From: Cavia porcellus
Taxonomy: Eukaryota; Chordata; Mammalia; Rodentia; Caviidae
NCBI RefSeq assembly: GCF_034190915.1
Contig: NW_026947496.1
Span: 33,972,001-34,036,000 of the forward strand
Reading direction: 5' to 3'
DNA length: 64,000 nt
Both the position numbers and the translations under genes were made by a program. Below are positions 45,640 to 56,779 of the stretch, one piece after another (position 1 is the first letter of the stretch; each line of letters begins with the position of its first letter). A model generated the notes under the pieces. That model saw nothing but the letters and a program-made list of their open reading frames with translations, searched no databases and was not told the origin of the DNA.

Positions 45640-45845
45640 GGCCTTGGATGGGAGCAACTGCCTGTAATCCTAGCACTGTGGGAGGCTGAGGCAAGAGGAT
45701 CACAAGTTTGAGCCCAACCTAGATAACTTGGCAAGATACTGTCTCAACTAAAAAAATTTAAAAGGGCAGGGAATATTACTCAAAGCAAAGGTTCAGGAGT
45801 ACTGGAGTACTTAACTCCTAGTACTTCAAAAAATAAAATCAAAAG
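45640..45845 (+). mobile_element. B1-dID composite SINE
   Basis: CTGCCTGTAATCCTAGCACT and GTGGGAGGCTGAGGCAAGAG (B1 part), with a degraded ID part ending 'GTACTTAACTCCTAGTACTT'. Confidence 0.87.
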
Positions 45846-46683
45846 AACACAGGAGGCTGCACAAACTTGAATAGAATTGACTTCTGCTTTGGGCTTTCCA
45901 ACTCTTAACTTTCTAACTCTGCCACTCTCCACACCCTGGTTTCATTCTCTGTTACTAAAGACTGGATTAGAAATGGTGACAGGAGGCTCAGCAATATGGC
46001 CTTAAACTTGGGATTCACCATTATAGAATAGCTCTTCTCCACTAGAATATTGGAAAAACCAAGGGCTGATTGCTATGGTTTTTGGGTATGAGGGACCAAG
46101 GAATGGGTCACTAGCCTCCCCGACCCCCTTGACTCCAGGCCTGCGTCAAGCAATGGAAATGAAGTGCATATTCCCTGCCCTGAGATGTGGACTGTTGAAA
46201 GCGAGCCATTGTATAAGCTATAGAAATACGGATGACTTTCAAGAGTCTGTGCTACTGGTCTGGAGGAAGGGGATTCTGGCTGTGTTTGTGAGACAGAAAG
46301 GAGACAGCCGCGAAGAGGAAACTGCCTTCAAAAATCCGAAAACACACATACCGCTTAGTCTCAGGGCAACCTTGTACAGCATCCCAGTTTATGTGCATCA
46401 GTTCTCTCCACACATCACATTATAAAATTGATGTTTCCACAGGCATTGCTGTCCTTGAGAGCCAATAAATTCCATTTCAACTTTTATAAAACTCTTCTCC
46501 TTGGTAATGACCCTGATTTTTCAACACTGGTTGAGTTCATGGCATCTTTGTTTTACTCCAGGTTTCAGAGCAGGAAAACACAGCCTACTTATCTGAGGCA
46601 GAATTACACAATCTCCACCATCACCATTGGAAGGAAGCTGTTTTAAAAAACATGAACTTACTCATAATGCCAGAGAGGAGCGG
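45846..46683. other. Intronic sequence, nothing recognised
   Basis: A 116-codon open frame at 46075-46425 (+) has no domain I recognise and no acceptor/donor pair that would make it an exon. Confidence 0.4.
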
Positions 46684-47028
46684 TCTCAGTCAGTTTCATT
46701 GCTGAGACTAAATACCCAACACTCCCAACTTAAAGGGGACAAGGGTTATTTTGTCTCACAGTTAAAGTTGGTGGTCAGCTGGCTCCAAGGCACAAACAAG
46801 GTGGCAGAGGGGATGGCAAAGGAAAAGGTGCTCCCCCAGGAAGCAGAGAGAGAAGGGGGGAGCCAGAGATGAGAATGCATCCTTTCAGTGGTGGTCACAC
46901 CCTCAGTGGCCACCTCCACTGGGCCCTACCTCCTAACGGCAAGGAGGCGCTATAGCACCCCCACAACCCAATCACCTTCCAAACACAGGAGACTTTGGGA
47001 GGACATCTCAGATCCTAACCATAACAGG
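46684..47028 (-). mobile_element. MaLR LTR (MST/MLT1-like), antisense
   Basis: It starts 'CAGTCAGTTTCATTGCTGAG' and ends 'CATCTCAGATCCTAACCATA', the reverse of the MaLR start 'tgttatggttnggatntgagatgtcc'. Internal 'GGGCCCTACCTCCTAACGGC' and 'AACCCAATCACCTTCCAAAC' fit. Confidence 0.8.
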
Positions 47029-47589
47029 AGCCATCGTGATAACTTCCTTCAGTGCTTGTTTCTAAAGGCCAATCTAGGCCTGTGGTTTTAAATAGTCTTA
47101 ACACAGCTCCTGAAAATAGCAAGGAGCTTTGCCCACACATCTGCATAATTGGTGGCAGAGACTCTGCCTCCAGTCCACATGCCTGCTCTAGCAAGATGGA
47201 GGGAGGTAGCTTCCTTCCACCCAGTGCTCCACAGAGGCCAGCTGTGTTGCTTCCCTCTCTGCTGGCTAGCAGGTGAGAGGACAGCACCCCTCCTCGTGGT
47301 GAAGTTATTCCATTCCACCTGGCACATTAGCCACTATCAGAGTTTTACTTGAATAAATGCAGAGTGGGGGAACTCAGCTAGAAGCCCGGGATGCCAGATT
47401 CAACCCTGATGCCCCCTAGCTTGGGCAGGATCATGTCCGCCCTGCATCTGAGCTTCTCTACTCCCAAAGGCAGGAAGTGAGAGTCCTGCGATCCAGCCAC
47501 ACTGATAGTCTAGTGTTAGGATGGCCACTTGCTGACCTTCCTAGAACTACAAATCTGCTGGCAATAGCAAGACTGCCTTGACTTGAGGG
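47029..47589. other. Intronic sequence, nothing recognised
   Basis: No repeat family or gene recognised. Confidence 0.45.
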
Positions 47590-47765
47590 CTGAGTTCTGT
47601 TCCTTTTTTAAAAAAACTAATATTTACCTGGCATCACACTTGGGTCAGGTGCTATTCTGGGTGCTGGAGACACAGGGAGACACAGGCTTCTTCTTCCAGG
47701 AAGACATGGTGATCGACAGGAGGAGACAGCTGTGTAAACAGTCATCACGGTATGGAGGAGAAGGT
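47590..47765 (+). mobile_element. Possible MIR/L2-like remnant
   Basis: 'TGGGTCAGGTGCTATTCTGG' and 'GTGCTGGAGACACAGGGAGA' resemble the 'gtgccaggcactgtgctaggcgctggggatacag' motif of old elements. Weak. Confidence 0.45.
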
Positions 47766-49147
47766 AGCTGGTCACAGAGCACAACAGGCAGGTAGGCAGG
47801 GTACCCAGGGAAGCCTACAGTCAACAGAAGGTCCTGGAGGAGAAGACAGCTGGTTGCTCCATGAACGGGATGGTGTCTGAAGAGCTGTCTCCCAACTTCT
47901 GATCCAGGGTTGTGTGCCTGTAGGCAGAAACCAAGATCAGCGCAGACTGAGAAATACCCTGATTCCTTGTGAGGCCAGGTACCCTCCTCTGTGCCTTGCT
48001 GTTCTACCTGGGACCTTTGATGGCAGCTCTGGTTTCCTGCAGCCAGTGGACCCAGATCACTAGGACAAGATATTGTTTATGCTTAACTGAGAAAGTCTGA
48101 GAACAGCAGGTGACATTAGCATGAGTGACAGAGGAGCTGAAGTAAGGCTGAAGATCTTTGGGAATCCATGTAGAATGATGCAAATACGCCACTGCATTGT
48201 TCTTGGATAGCTAGGGGGTGGGTCTGTGTGACAGCTGTATAAAGTATCTCATTGAACACCATATTGCTCCTTTGCAAAGCATGCTTTTTGGAGATTGCTG
48301 CACCCCGCTGTCATGGATTTTCACTATTATACGTGCAGAGAATGCACTGATCAGATCAAGCCATAAGCATCAGTCTTTCCACTGTAAGAGTGGGAAACTA
48401 GTTGGGTACAAAGGGGAGGACAACTGGTCAAGCATTTTCTGGAACTCTGACCAGAAACGGGGTGTTCTGCGGGTCATCGCTCCACACAGATAGAATCCCA
48501 AGCCCCTGAAAGGTGGTATTTGGGATAACAGCAAACCCAGCTTTGAAATATCAGGTTTCTCTCTTGCTGAACAATTATTTAGAAACATATTCCTCATAGA
48601 GAATTAAATATACTCGTTTCTACCACTCAAACCACAAAAAATAACCATGCTTACAGAAGAAAGTGAAGCTGGCTAGCTGGTGAATACAGGCAGCTCCCAT
48701 AGCTGTGAGCTCCAATTGTGGGACTCTGGCAGACACCTTCAGATCCATGAGTTCGTTTCTTTTAGAGAAGCCAAGTAAAAGTCCACACAACTCTGCCATA
48801 TCTTCACTAGTCTAAGATAAAATGCTGCTTGGTCCTGGGTAATAAAAATATGTTCTGGTTTAGTTCTTGAGAGCTTAATGAAACTTAAAATCAATCATTA
48901 CTGAGGTAGAATTTGCCAAAAGGCAACAAAGCAGAAGTGAAAGCCTGTTATTTTCTCAGACCTGTTGAACAGAACTGGATCCCATGTTTCTCTGTTTTTC
49001 AGGGGGATGAGCTTTGTTAGAGCAGATGGCCTGTGTGCTCTAACAATGCTTATCCTGAGCCACCTGCTCCATTTTGATACACAACTGTCACTAGTGCCCA
49101 TCTCCAAACTCTAAAAGAGAGGCAATCCATCTTGCAAGAGACAATCT
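47766..49147. other. Intronic sequence, nothing recognised
   Basis: No repeat family or gene recognised. Confidence 0.45.
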
Positions 49148-49533
49148 GTACTAGTGAGCTCCAGTTGCTGAGGGACAATTCTGGACACATAAAACTTAAA
49201 GGAGAAGAAGTTTAATTTGGCACACCGTTTCGGAGATTTAGTCTATGGTCAATTGCATTCAAGGTAGAAACCATATGGTGGAGGGCATTGGCAGAGGAAA
49301 TCTTCTGACCGTATGGCAATCAGAAAGCAGAAAGAGAAAAGAGGATCCAAAAAGTGAGATATACCCTCCATGACCCTAGTGGACCACCTCTTCCAATTAG
49401 GTCCCACTCCAAGAGTATATTCAGGTATGCACTCATCGGTGGATTAATCCCCCATTATCCAATCATTTTCCAAAGGCCTAACCTTTGAACATAGGAGATT
49501 TTGTGGGGAGACGTTCTAGATTTAACAATAACA
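49148..49533 (-). mobile_element. MaLR LTR, antisense, second copy of a related type
   Basis: 'GTGAGCTCCAGTTGCTGAGG', 'TTCCAATTAGGTCCCACTCC', 'CCAATCATTTTCCAAAGGCC' and the end 'CTAGATTTAACAATAACA' follow the same reverse MaLR plan as 46684-47028. Confidence 0.78.
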
Positions 49534-50164
49534 CAGTCTCACATTATCTTTTTGCTCTTCTGATATCATTCAGTTAATGGGCTATCGCAGCCAAGGGACT
49601 TCGTAGCCTCTTTATTCCACATGGAAGATGCTGGAATGAGGCACCCGACAGAATGATTTAGATATGAAGAGGCTTTGTTGGATGAGGAGACAATGCACAA
49701 TAATTCTGGAGATGTGTCCTCCTACATAGTAAGAAAACTCCATGGACATGGAAGCCATGGGTCATCTCTGACTTTGCTGCTTCAGCTTTCACCTTATGTG
49801 ATTCCCTTCACTATGCACTAAAAGTTTGGTCAGGAGCAGAATCACTTCACTGTGGACCTAGAAGTTTGGCCAACAGCCTGTGACCAGCTTAGAGGGTAGG
49901 CACTGTCTCCCCCAGATCCTTCTGCTGCTTGGTTGAACATTGAGAATAACCAGTAGAGCACCACACAGAACAGATTCCTGTGGGACAAGTGTGCCGTCTG
50001 TGCTTCTCAGTACTTCCTCTCAAAGATCTGATAGTTAAGGCTGGGCTGCTCCTTAGGAGAAGTCTCAGGGATCAAAATTCTCTATGGGTTGGAAATGTCC
50101 TTTCCTTACGTTTCCTTTTACCAGGATATCTGTCTACTCATATTGTGGTGGATGAGTACAGATG
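49534..50164. other. Intronic sequence, nothing recognised
   Basis: No repeat family or gene recognised. Confidence 0.45.
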
Positions 50165-51045
50165 CTCGCCCACCACCATCATGGAAGTGCAAATCAGAAC
50201 CACAACTGAATATCACCTTATATCTGTTAAGACAGTTACTATTACAAAAAAGTGACTGATGGTGAAGCAGTGGAGAAAAAGAGAACCCTTCCATACTATT
50301 AATGGAAACGTAAATTAGTAAAGCCACTATGGCAAACTGTATGGCATATCCTCAAAAAATTTTAAAATAGGACTACCATATGATCCAGCACTCACTTCTT
50401 GTTATATAACCAAATCCATACCTTGAAGCAATAGATGCACTCCCATGTTCACTGCAGTATTATTTGCAATAGCTAAGACATGGAAGCCATTTAAATGTCG
50501 ATTGATAATGAATGAAGAAAGTATATCACATATATAAAATGGGATACTATGCAGCCTTTACAAATAAAGAAATCCTGATGTGTGGGACAACATTGGAACT
50601 GGAGGGCATTATGTTAAGTGAAATAGGCTATGCACAGTGCATCAACTACTACATTACCACAACTATAAGTTGAATCTAAAAGTGAGAAACAGAGAGTACA
50701 GTGATGGTTCCCAGGGATTGGGCAGGGGCCAGAAAGCAAAACAAAGAAGTTGATCAAAGTGCACAAAGTTTGAGTTATACAAATAACTAAGTCCTGGAGC
50801 TCTCCTTAACATCACAGTTATGTAGTTAATAACACTTAACAATTGCAAAGAAGATAAACTTTAAGTTTTCTTTTTAAAAAAAGGGCATGAGACAACTTTA
50901 CAGAGTGATGAATCTGCTTCTAGAATTGATTGTGAATTTGATTTGTCTGCAGTTATCTCTAAATTCATCAAGTTATATACATTAAATATGTATGATCTTT
51001 GATAGGTCTGTTATGCTTCAATAAAGTAGGTTTTTTTTTTTAAAG
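50165..51045 (+). mobile_element. L1 3' end
   Basis: 'CAGAACCACAACTGAATATC', 'ACCATATGATCCAGCACTCA', 'GTTCACTGCAGTATTATTTG' and 'GGGATACTATGCAGCCTTTA', through to 'TATGCTTCAATAAAGTAGG' followed by an A/T tail, are canonical L1 ORF2 end plus 3' UTR. Confidence 0.9.
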
Positions 51046-51434
51046 GCAAGTATGTGACATCTAAGAGGGCAAGCGATAAAGACACAAGAGGTCAGGATGT
51101 ATGGATAGTGATGAGATAGCAGACTTACAGCTTTGTGAAGAATAAATGAGAAGGCCTCTCTGACATTTGGTCAGGCAGCTGATGTGGGAGGTAGAGGACT
51201 ATGTGCCAATCTCCCCCATATATACATTTTTAAATTTAGAAAAATACGGGAAGCCAATAGAAATTTTTGAATAAAAGGTTGACTTGTTCTCAAATGTTTA
51301 AGACAAGGAGACCAGGGTGAACACAAGGATGATAATAAGCTTGGTAAGAAATGATGGTGGCCATCAGTTAGGTATTCATGAGTGCTCCCGGTGTCCTCTG
51401 ACACATATGACATGTGGAATTCCAGAAAATTACC

Positions 51435-51471
51435 TCCTAAAGCCTAGGGGGCACCAACATCCATCAGAATC
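51435..51471. mobile_element. MER5-like hAT remnant, left piece
   Basis: 'CCATCAGAATCCTCTGGGCA' joins 'TCTTTTTAAGAAACAGATTT' across the L1 at 51489-54042 to give the MER5-type phrase 'catcagaatcacctgggnagctttttaaaanacagatt'. This pre-insertion text defines the L1 target. Confidence 0.55.
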
Positions 51472-51503
51472 CTCTGGGCATCTTTTTTTTTTTTCCCAAA
51501 GAA

Positions 51504-51900
51504 AATAAAGTAAAACAAAACAGAATAAAGTAAATCAGGGCTGAACAATGCAAGCAATACAGCACTTCAAAATAATTCAACAGGAAATCAACAGTGGCTA
51601 CTCTAATGTCTCTTGTTTTCTTCAAATAGCTGTCCATTCCATCACACACAATAAAGTCAAATAAAACAAAACAGAATAAAACCAACCTAAACATAAGAAT
51701 GAAAGCATTGTAGGACTTCAAAACAAGATAATAAGAAATGAACAATTGTTACCAAAATACATCCCATTATCTTCAAAATAGCTGCCTGAACATCAGACAA
51801 AGTAAAATCTAACAAAACAAGACAGGGTAAAACCAAACCTAACAAAATTATGAAAACAATGCAAGAATTCAAAAGATAATAGGAAATTAACAGTTTCCTC
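51504..51900 (-). repeat. 146-bp tandem repeats in the L1 3' UTR
   Basis: Unit starts lie at 51504 (AATAAAGTAAAAC), 51650 (AATAAAGTCAAAT) and 51796 (GACAAAGTAAAAT), an exact 146-bp period for about 2.7 units. Each holds AAAACAAAACAGAATAAA-like and ATAGCTG segments. They sit between the L1 poly(A) and the ORF2-end piece, so they are part of the element. Confidence 0.85.
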
Positions 51901-52399
51901 TCCTATCACTATCTATTGTTCAGTTCTTTATCATGGAATATCTATTGTGCTTTTTGGATACCACTAAGTCCTTCAGTCTTTTATGCTAGGGAAATAACTT
52001 GGTGTTCACCATATGAGTCCAAACCCTTTCACTCATGAACATGATCTCCATTCGCATCCATTTACCTTCAAGAGCCTCAAGATTATCGTACTTTATATCT
52101 GAGTAGCATTCCATTGTGTGAAAATACCATATCTTTCTTATCCATTCTGTGGTTGATGGACAAATTACCCTTGCTTTTTTCTGGTCTCCTGTCACATGAG
52201 ACAATTGTTTTCTCTCCTTTGATTTTCAGTCCATGAATTTCCTTTCCAGTTATATGTGTTTCTTATATACAGTATATTGGTGGATCTTGTTTCTTTTCAT
52301 TGCTGAATTGAGGCTCTCTACATTAATGGTTACAACTGGCATGCATTGATTCATCTGTGCCATGCTATCCTACTGCTGTTGGCCCTCCACTTTTCCCCT

Positions 52400-53450
52400 T
52401 CATTTAGTTGCCTGTCCTGTTTGATGATCCTCCTTTGCTGCTGTTCCTGGAACCATATTCATCTTTATCTCTCTCTAGAATATCCTTTGGCACTCTCTGT
52501 AGGGTTGGTTTGGTAGTCATGAAATAAATTAGCTTACATCAGTCCCCAAAGCCCTTCCCCCCATCAGAGTCTATATAAGGCAGAACTGTCCTTTGTCTGC
52601 AGACAACCACCATAGCCTTCTTTGTGGTAACTCCCTCCTTGCCCGCATTAAACTCTTTCTTATCTGGTTGCCTCCTCTCTTAATATCCCGCACTGCTCTA
52701 GAATGACTACAAAGTTTCGACTCAATCGTTCTTGTGCTGAATATCTGGGATCTTGTTTATTATGTTTGAGTGTAGATTTACTTTGGTTATGGCTAGTTGG
52801 AGTCCTACACTTACTTGTGTGCCAGATCCTTTTCCCATGTTTGGGAAATTTTCTGCTATTACTTCTGTAAATAGTCTTTTTATTTCATTTTTGTTGACCC
52901 CTACTTCTTCACTGATACCTGTCACTCAATTTATTTTTCTTTGTGTCATCTTGCAGGCTTTGAATTGTTGTTTCCTGCTTCCTTATCATTGTTAAGAGAT
53001 CTTTCCTTTCATGATCACTAGCTGCGAACCTGTCTTCAAGGTCTGAAAGTCTATCTTCAGTTTCTTTCAAACAGTTTTGTCGTCTTTCAATTGACTCTTT
53101 ATTTTCCTGGATCTCTCTTTGAATCTGTTTCATGGATTGTAATTCCTTCCTATATGGTTCATTCAAGGTTTGCATCATTTTCCTGTGCTTCTCTTTTTTT
53201 ATCTGTGTCTTCTGTAGATATGGCTCAGCAATTCTTTCATTATGTTTGTGATTTCTTCTTTTACCTGAGACATTATTTCTGATTTGATTATTTGTACAGT
53301 TTCATGAATTTTTTCCTCCCTTCAGTTACTATCCTCTCAGAGATTTCAGATGTGTGGCTTCCCTTGTCTTGTATGACTGTATCTCCCAGACTTGTTCTGT
53401 GTGGGCTAGAGATCCCAGATCGCCTTTTGCTCCTTTGTCTTGACGTTCTC
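52400..53450 (-). pseudogene. L1 ORF1 pseudogene (antisense copy)
   Basis: The minus-strand frames read SRQRSKRRSG near the start, a coiled coil (MKQIQREIQENKESIERRQN, ETEDRLSDLEDRFAASDHER), then RLFTEVIAENFPNMGKGSGT and, beyond the LTR-like block, TTKPTLQRVPKDILERDKDE at the C-terminus. It is the same protein family as the ORF1 at 23386-24487 and is broken by stops, frameshifts and the block at 52530-52725. Confidence 0.85.
52530..52725 (+). mobile_element. LTR-like block replacing part of L1 ORF1
   Basis: ORF1 text stops at 'GTTTGGTAGTCATGAA' (C-terminal FMTTKP, reverse) and resumes at about 52730 (PDIQ). Between them is unrelated sequence with a TATA box (TATATAAG, 52572-52579) and, 75 bp on, ATTAAA (52647-52652) followed by a T/C-rich run, as in U3-R-U5 of a retroviral LTR on the + strand. 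The family is not recognised, and about 100 codons of ORF1 are missing. Confidence 0.45.
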
Positions 53451-53730
53451 CTGGGTTCCTCTAACAAACCAGTTGTAGGGTCCCAGAAACTTTTCACATT
53501 GGCTGCCTCTCCATGGTGTAGGGAAATGTAACAGGCACCTGGGTTTCTCTGAACCCACGTTCCCAGGGAGGTAGTAGGGTATGGGGCAGGCTTCCCCATA
53601 CCTGTGCAGCTGCACTGAGGTTTCTCAATGGCCAGGGGTGCGTAGTGGCAGGGCTGTTTCTTCTCTCAGCCTGTGTGTCTAAACCAGGAACACCCCCCGC
53701 CTATGGTAGCAGGCACACAGGGGTGTGTTC

Positions 53731-53993
53731 GTCTGATTTTCCCAGTGGGCACTAGCTGCTTGAAAGAAGCAAGGGTCTTCAGTGATGGCCTTTGGGTGCA
53801 CTGGGTGTATCTGGCTGCGTTTCCCTGCCAGCAATGGCTGCCTATAGGAAGCAAGCCTTCTGATGGCAGCAGCAGCGTGCAGGGGCAGATCTGGCTGTGT
53901 GTCCCTGCCTGTGCTGGCTGCCTGCAGAAAGTAAGCTTTCCAGTGGCAGCAGCAGTGTGCAGGGGCGGATCAGGCTGTGTGTCTCTGCCTCCA
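53731..53993 (-). repeat. L1 5' UTR monomers, ~80-bp unit
   Basis: Unit starts on the + strand are 53731, 53807, 53888 and 53968 (spacings 76, 81 and 80; the last is partial). Shared pieces are TCTGGCTG, CCCTGCC, TGGCTGCCT, AAGCAAG/AAGTAAG and GCAGCAGCAG with GTGCAGGGGC. They lie upstream of ORF1 on the minus strand, so they are promoter-type monomers. The unit differs in length and sequence from the 182-bp monomers at 23084. Confidence 0.82.
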
Positions 53994-54013
53994 CTCTGGG
54001 CATCTTTTTTCTT

Positions 54014-54052
54014 TGTCAAGACAAAGGAGCAAAGGGCAATCTGGGATCTTTT
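54014..54052 (+). repeat. Inverted ORF1 snippet at the L1 5' junction
   Basis: TCAAGACAAAGGAGCAAAGG (54016-54035) continuing to TCTGGGATC is the reverse complement of 53411-53444 with about two differences. It sits outside the 5' monomers, between two versions of the target repeat. Confidence 0.8.
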
Positions 54053-54056
54053 TAAG

Positions 54057-54110
54057 AAACAGATTTCAACGAACCATTCTAGACCTGCTGAATAAGAGAC
54101 AAAAGTCCTC
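54057..54110. mobile_element. MER5-like hAT remnant, right piece
   Basis: 'AAGAAACAGATTTCAACGAA' and 'CTAGACCTGCTGAATAAG' carry on the MER5-type text from 51471 (compare 'cagacctactgaatcag'). Confidence 0.5.
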
Positions 54111-54979
54111 TAATTGCCATTATAGGAACTTGATTATAATCACCTATTCAAACCACAGTTCATATCCTCCTTAGAGCCCCTAGAAGTTAGATGCTTAAGT
54201 GAAGACAGTTCTATGACAGTGAATAAGACCTACCCTCCTTCTGAGACAAATTATAAAAGTTGAGAATAAATGCTTTTGCAGAAAGTGATCTAAGTGCATC
54301 AGAGAACAAGAAGAACAGCAAGAACTCGATTATCAGGATCCCAAAGGGAAGCACAAGAGGAAACTTGACAATACTTGCTGATTTTTATTCTTGCAGAATT
54401 TTCCTGTCTCAGAGTAGATTATAGAAGCCAAACATTAATCAGCAATAGAGAGTTTGTGGCATTCATTGGTCTGCAAAGACAAAACCAAGAATTCCAGTCC
54501 ATCATTGTGGTCATAGGTGCAGGCTGATAAAGATCCCAGAATAAAAGAACAGAAGTTAATCTAACTCCAACATGCTAGCTCCTAAGCCATGTATATTTGG
54601 AACCAGGCACAGACACCAAGCAGAAAAATCATCCACCAAGGCAAATGTGTTGGTAGTCACATGGCCCTGGAGACAAAAATTGGACTTCAAACCAACCAAC
54701 TATAGAGATCCTGGTAAACAAACCATACTTTCAGTTGATTCTAATAAAAGGGTTTGAAGTAAGGAGGGAAAACGGGTTGACCAGCATCAGCTAATCAAGG
54801 ATCTTCACATGCATAGGAAAATTAAATATATACTAGAAGAAGATAACTTCATGAAGAACCATATAATTTTTCATACTTATTCTTTCATCAATAAAAAAAT
54901 ACCAAAATGTTCAAGGAAACATAACCAGATGACCAATAAAACAAATAAAAATTAAATCTCAATTAAAAACAAACCCAGA
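54111..54979. other. Intronic sequence, mostly unassigned
   Basis: A-rich, possibly decayed L1 towards 54780-54979. No gene recognised. Confidence 0.35.
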
Positions 54980-56228
54980 GATGTCACAGATTTTGGAGTT
55001 ACCACTTAGAGACTGTAAAATAACTGATTCATATGTTCAAGAGAATACATAAAAATATGAAGGATTTCTCCAGAGAACTGAAATCTGTAAAAAAAAAAAA
55101 ATAATCCATATACTAGAAGTGAAAGCATAATTTTAGAATCTGTATGTAGGTTTAACAAGTTAGACACAAAAAGAGGATTCATAAACTAGATGGTAGATCT
55201 CTAGCAAATATTCAGATTGAATCATGACCAGAAAAAAGGCAGAAAGTTCAAAACAAAGCAATAAGACACAGCTAAGATACAGAGGAAAAGTCTGATATGT
55301 GTATAACTGTAGTCCCAGAAGTAGAGGGGAGATAATATATTGACCAAGAATTTTCCAAACCTGATAAAAGACATCAAGCTACAAATCCAAGAAGATTTTT
55401 AAAAACCCATGTAGGGTAGGGAAATAAATACCCAGACACATCATAGAAAATGTGCTAAAAAGAAAATAGAAAATGTTAAGTAGAAGCCATGGGGTAGAGG
55501 GGAATAATACATGGCCATCAAAAAAGCAAAACTGAGATTTTACAACTTACTTTTTAACAGAAAAACTAACCCAGAATACAAAGGATTTATATTTTTAAGA
55601 GTGAAAAAAATGTCAACTTGAACTTCTAAGCCAAGTGAAAATGCCCTTAAAAAAATAAAACATGAAACAAAGATGTTTTCATGGAAACAGACTAACACTT
55701 TTAAAAGTACACAAAAAGATTGCTAGTAGAAAAAATGACTGCATGAATGGAAGTCAAGAGTAAAGGAAAGAAAAATGAGCTTTAACAAAAAATAAATATA
55801 TAGTTAAATATAAATGAATATGACTAAGACACAAACAATTACATGTCACAGAACTTCAAATACATAGAATAAAATCTCACCACAGTTATAGCCCAAACTA
55901 TGTAAAGGAATTATTGGTTGAAATTATCATAAAGCTCTTATGTTGTACAAAACTTGATAAAATTATTAATAAAATATATTCTAATAAGTTGAGAATACAG
56001 TGTGTAATATCTAGTGCTGGAAGAATAATAAAAGAAAATATCTCTAACAAACTAATGAGGGGAAGATAGAATCATTTTTTAATTTGCTTAACTCATAAAA
56101 AGCAAAAGAGAGCAAAAAAAAAAAAACAATAGGTGGGGAAGTCTGAAAAGAATAGTAAGGTAACAGAATTAAACCAAAATATACCAGTAGTTATATTAAA
56201 TATAAATAGATTAAATTTTCAACTGAAT
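54980..56228 (+). mobile_element. Old L1M/HAL1-type element, ORF1 region
   Basis: 'GAATTTTCCAAACCTGATAA', 'AAGACATCAAGCTACAAATC', 'AAATACCCAGACACATCATA' and 'GAAAATGTGCTAAAAAGAAA' are the well-known L1M/HAL1 ORF1 text. The 'ACCAGTAGTTATATTAAATA' and 'TAAATAGATTAAATTTTCAA' stretch near the end also fits. No open frame survives. Confidence 0.72.
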
Positions 56229-56745
56229 GATCAGTGGAAGTGTAAACTGGACCACTCCTTAAAAAGCTTTGTCACTGTTTTCTAAAACTGAAAAGATACA
56301 TACTGTCTAACCTTTTATTCCTGTTCTTTGTAATACACACAAAATACATACATATGCACAGCAAAAGATATATTCAAGAATGTTCATAGTAGCATTATTT
56401 ATAATCCAAGACACTCAGTGTCTATTAGCTGTATGATGGGCAAACTGTACTATGTTTGTAAAGTGAGATGCTATATATGAAATTCTCAATGAACCTCCCA
56501 GACATGATATTGAATGAACAAAACAAGGCACAATGATATAAATATACGATTCCATCTTTATAAAGGAAAAAATAAACTATGGAAATAGAAGTCAATGTAC
56601 TGATTATATTTGGAAGGAAAGATAATGACTAGAGAGGGAATGAAGGAATGTTCTGGAAGCCTGGTATATTTTTTATCATGGTGTAGTGTGATAGATGTGA
56701 TTTCACCTCATAAAAATTAAAGCAGACATTTTTATCCTGGCACCA
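56229..56745 (+). mobile_element. L1 3' end
   Basis: 'CAAGAATGTTCATAGTAGCA', 'GTGAGATGCTATATATGAAA' and 'TTTATCATGGTGTAGTGTGA' are L1 3' end text directly after the ORF1-type block, as in an internally deleted L1. Confidence 0.75.
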
Positions 56746-56779
56746 TTAAAATATGTATGTTGCACTTTTTTAGAAAAGC

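Larger units (their letters stand above)
51472..54056 (-). mobile_element. Rearranged L1, antisense, in a MER5-like target
   Basis: Read on the minus strand: tandem 5' UTR monomers (53993 to 53731), leader, ORF1 (about 53450 to 52400, with a foreign 200-bp block), a short ORF2-start piece (about 52370-52200), then directly an ORF2-end/3' UTR piece (52140-51990), 146-bp 3' UTR repeats and a poly(A) seen as T at 51483-51494. Most of ORF2 is missing. The direct repeat CTCTGGGCATCTTTTTT is at 51472-51488 and 53994-54010. A degraded further copy, CTGGGATCTTTTTAAG, is at 54043-54058. Confidence 0.8.

Noticed and set aside
46075..46425. 116-codon open frame on the + strand
   Set aside because: No recognisable domain, no flanking splice pair, and frames of this length occur by chance in 64 kb.
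51504..51900. CRISPR-like regular repeats
   Set aside because: The 146-bp period has no spacer/repeat distinction, the units are contiguous and diverged, and the genome is mammalian.
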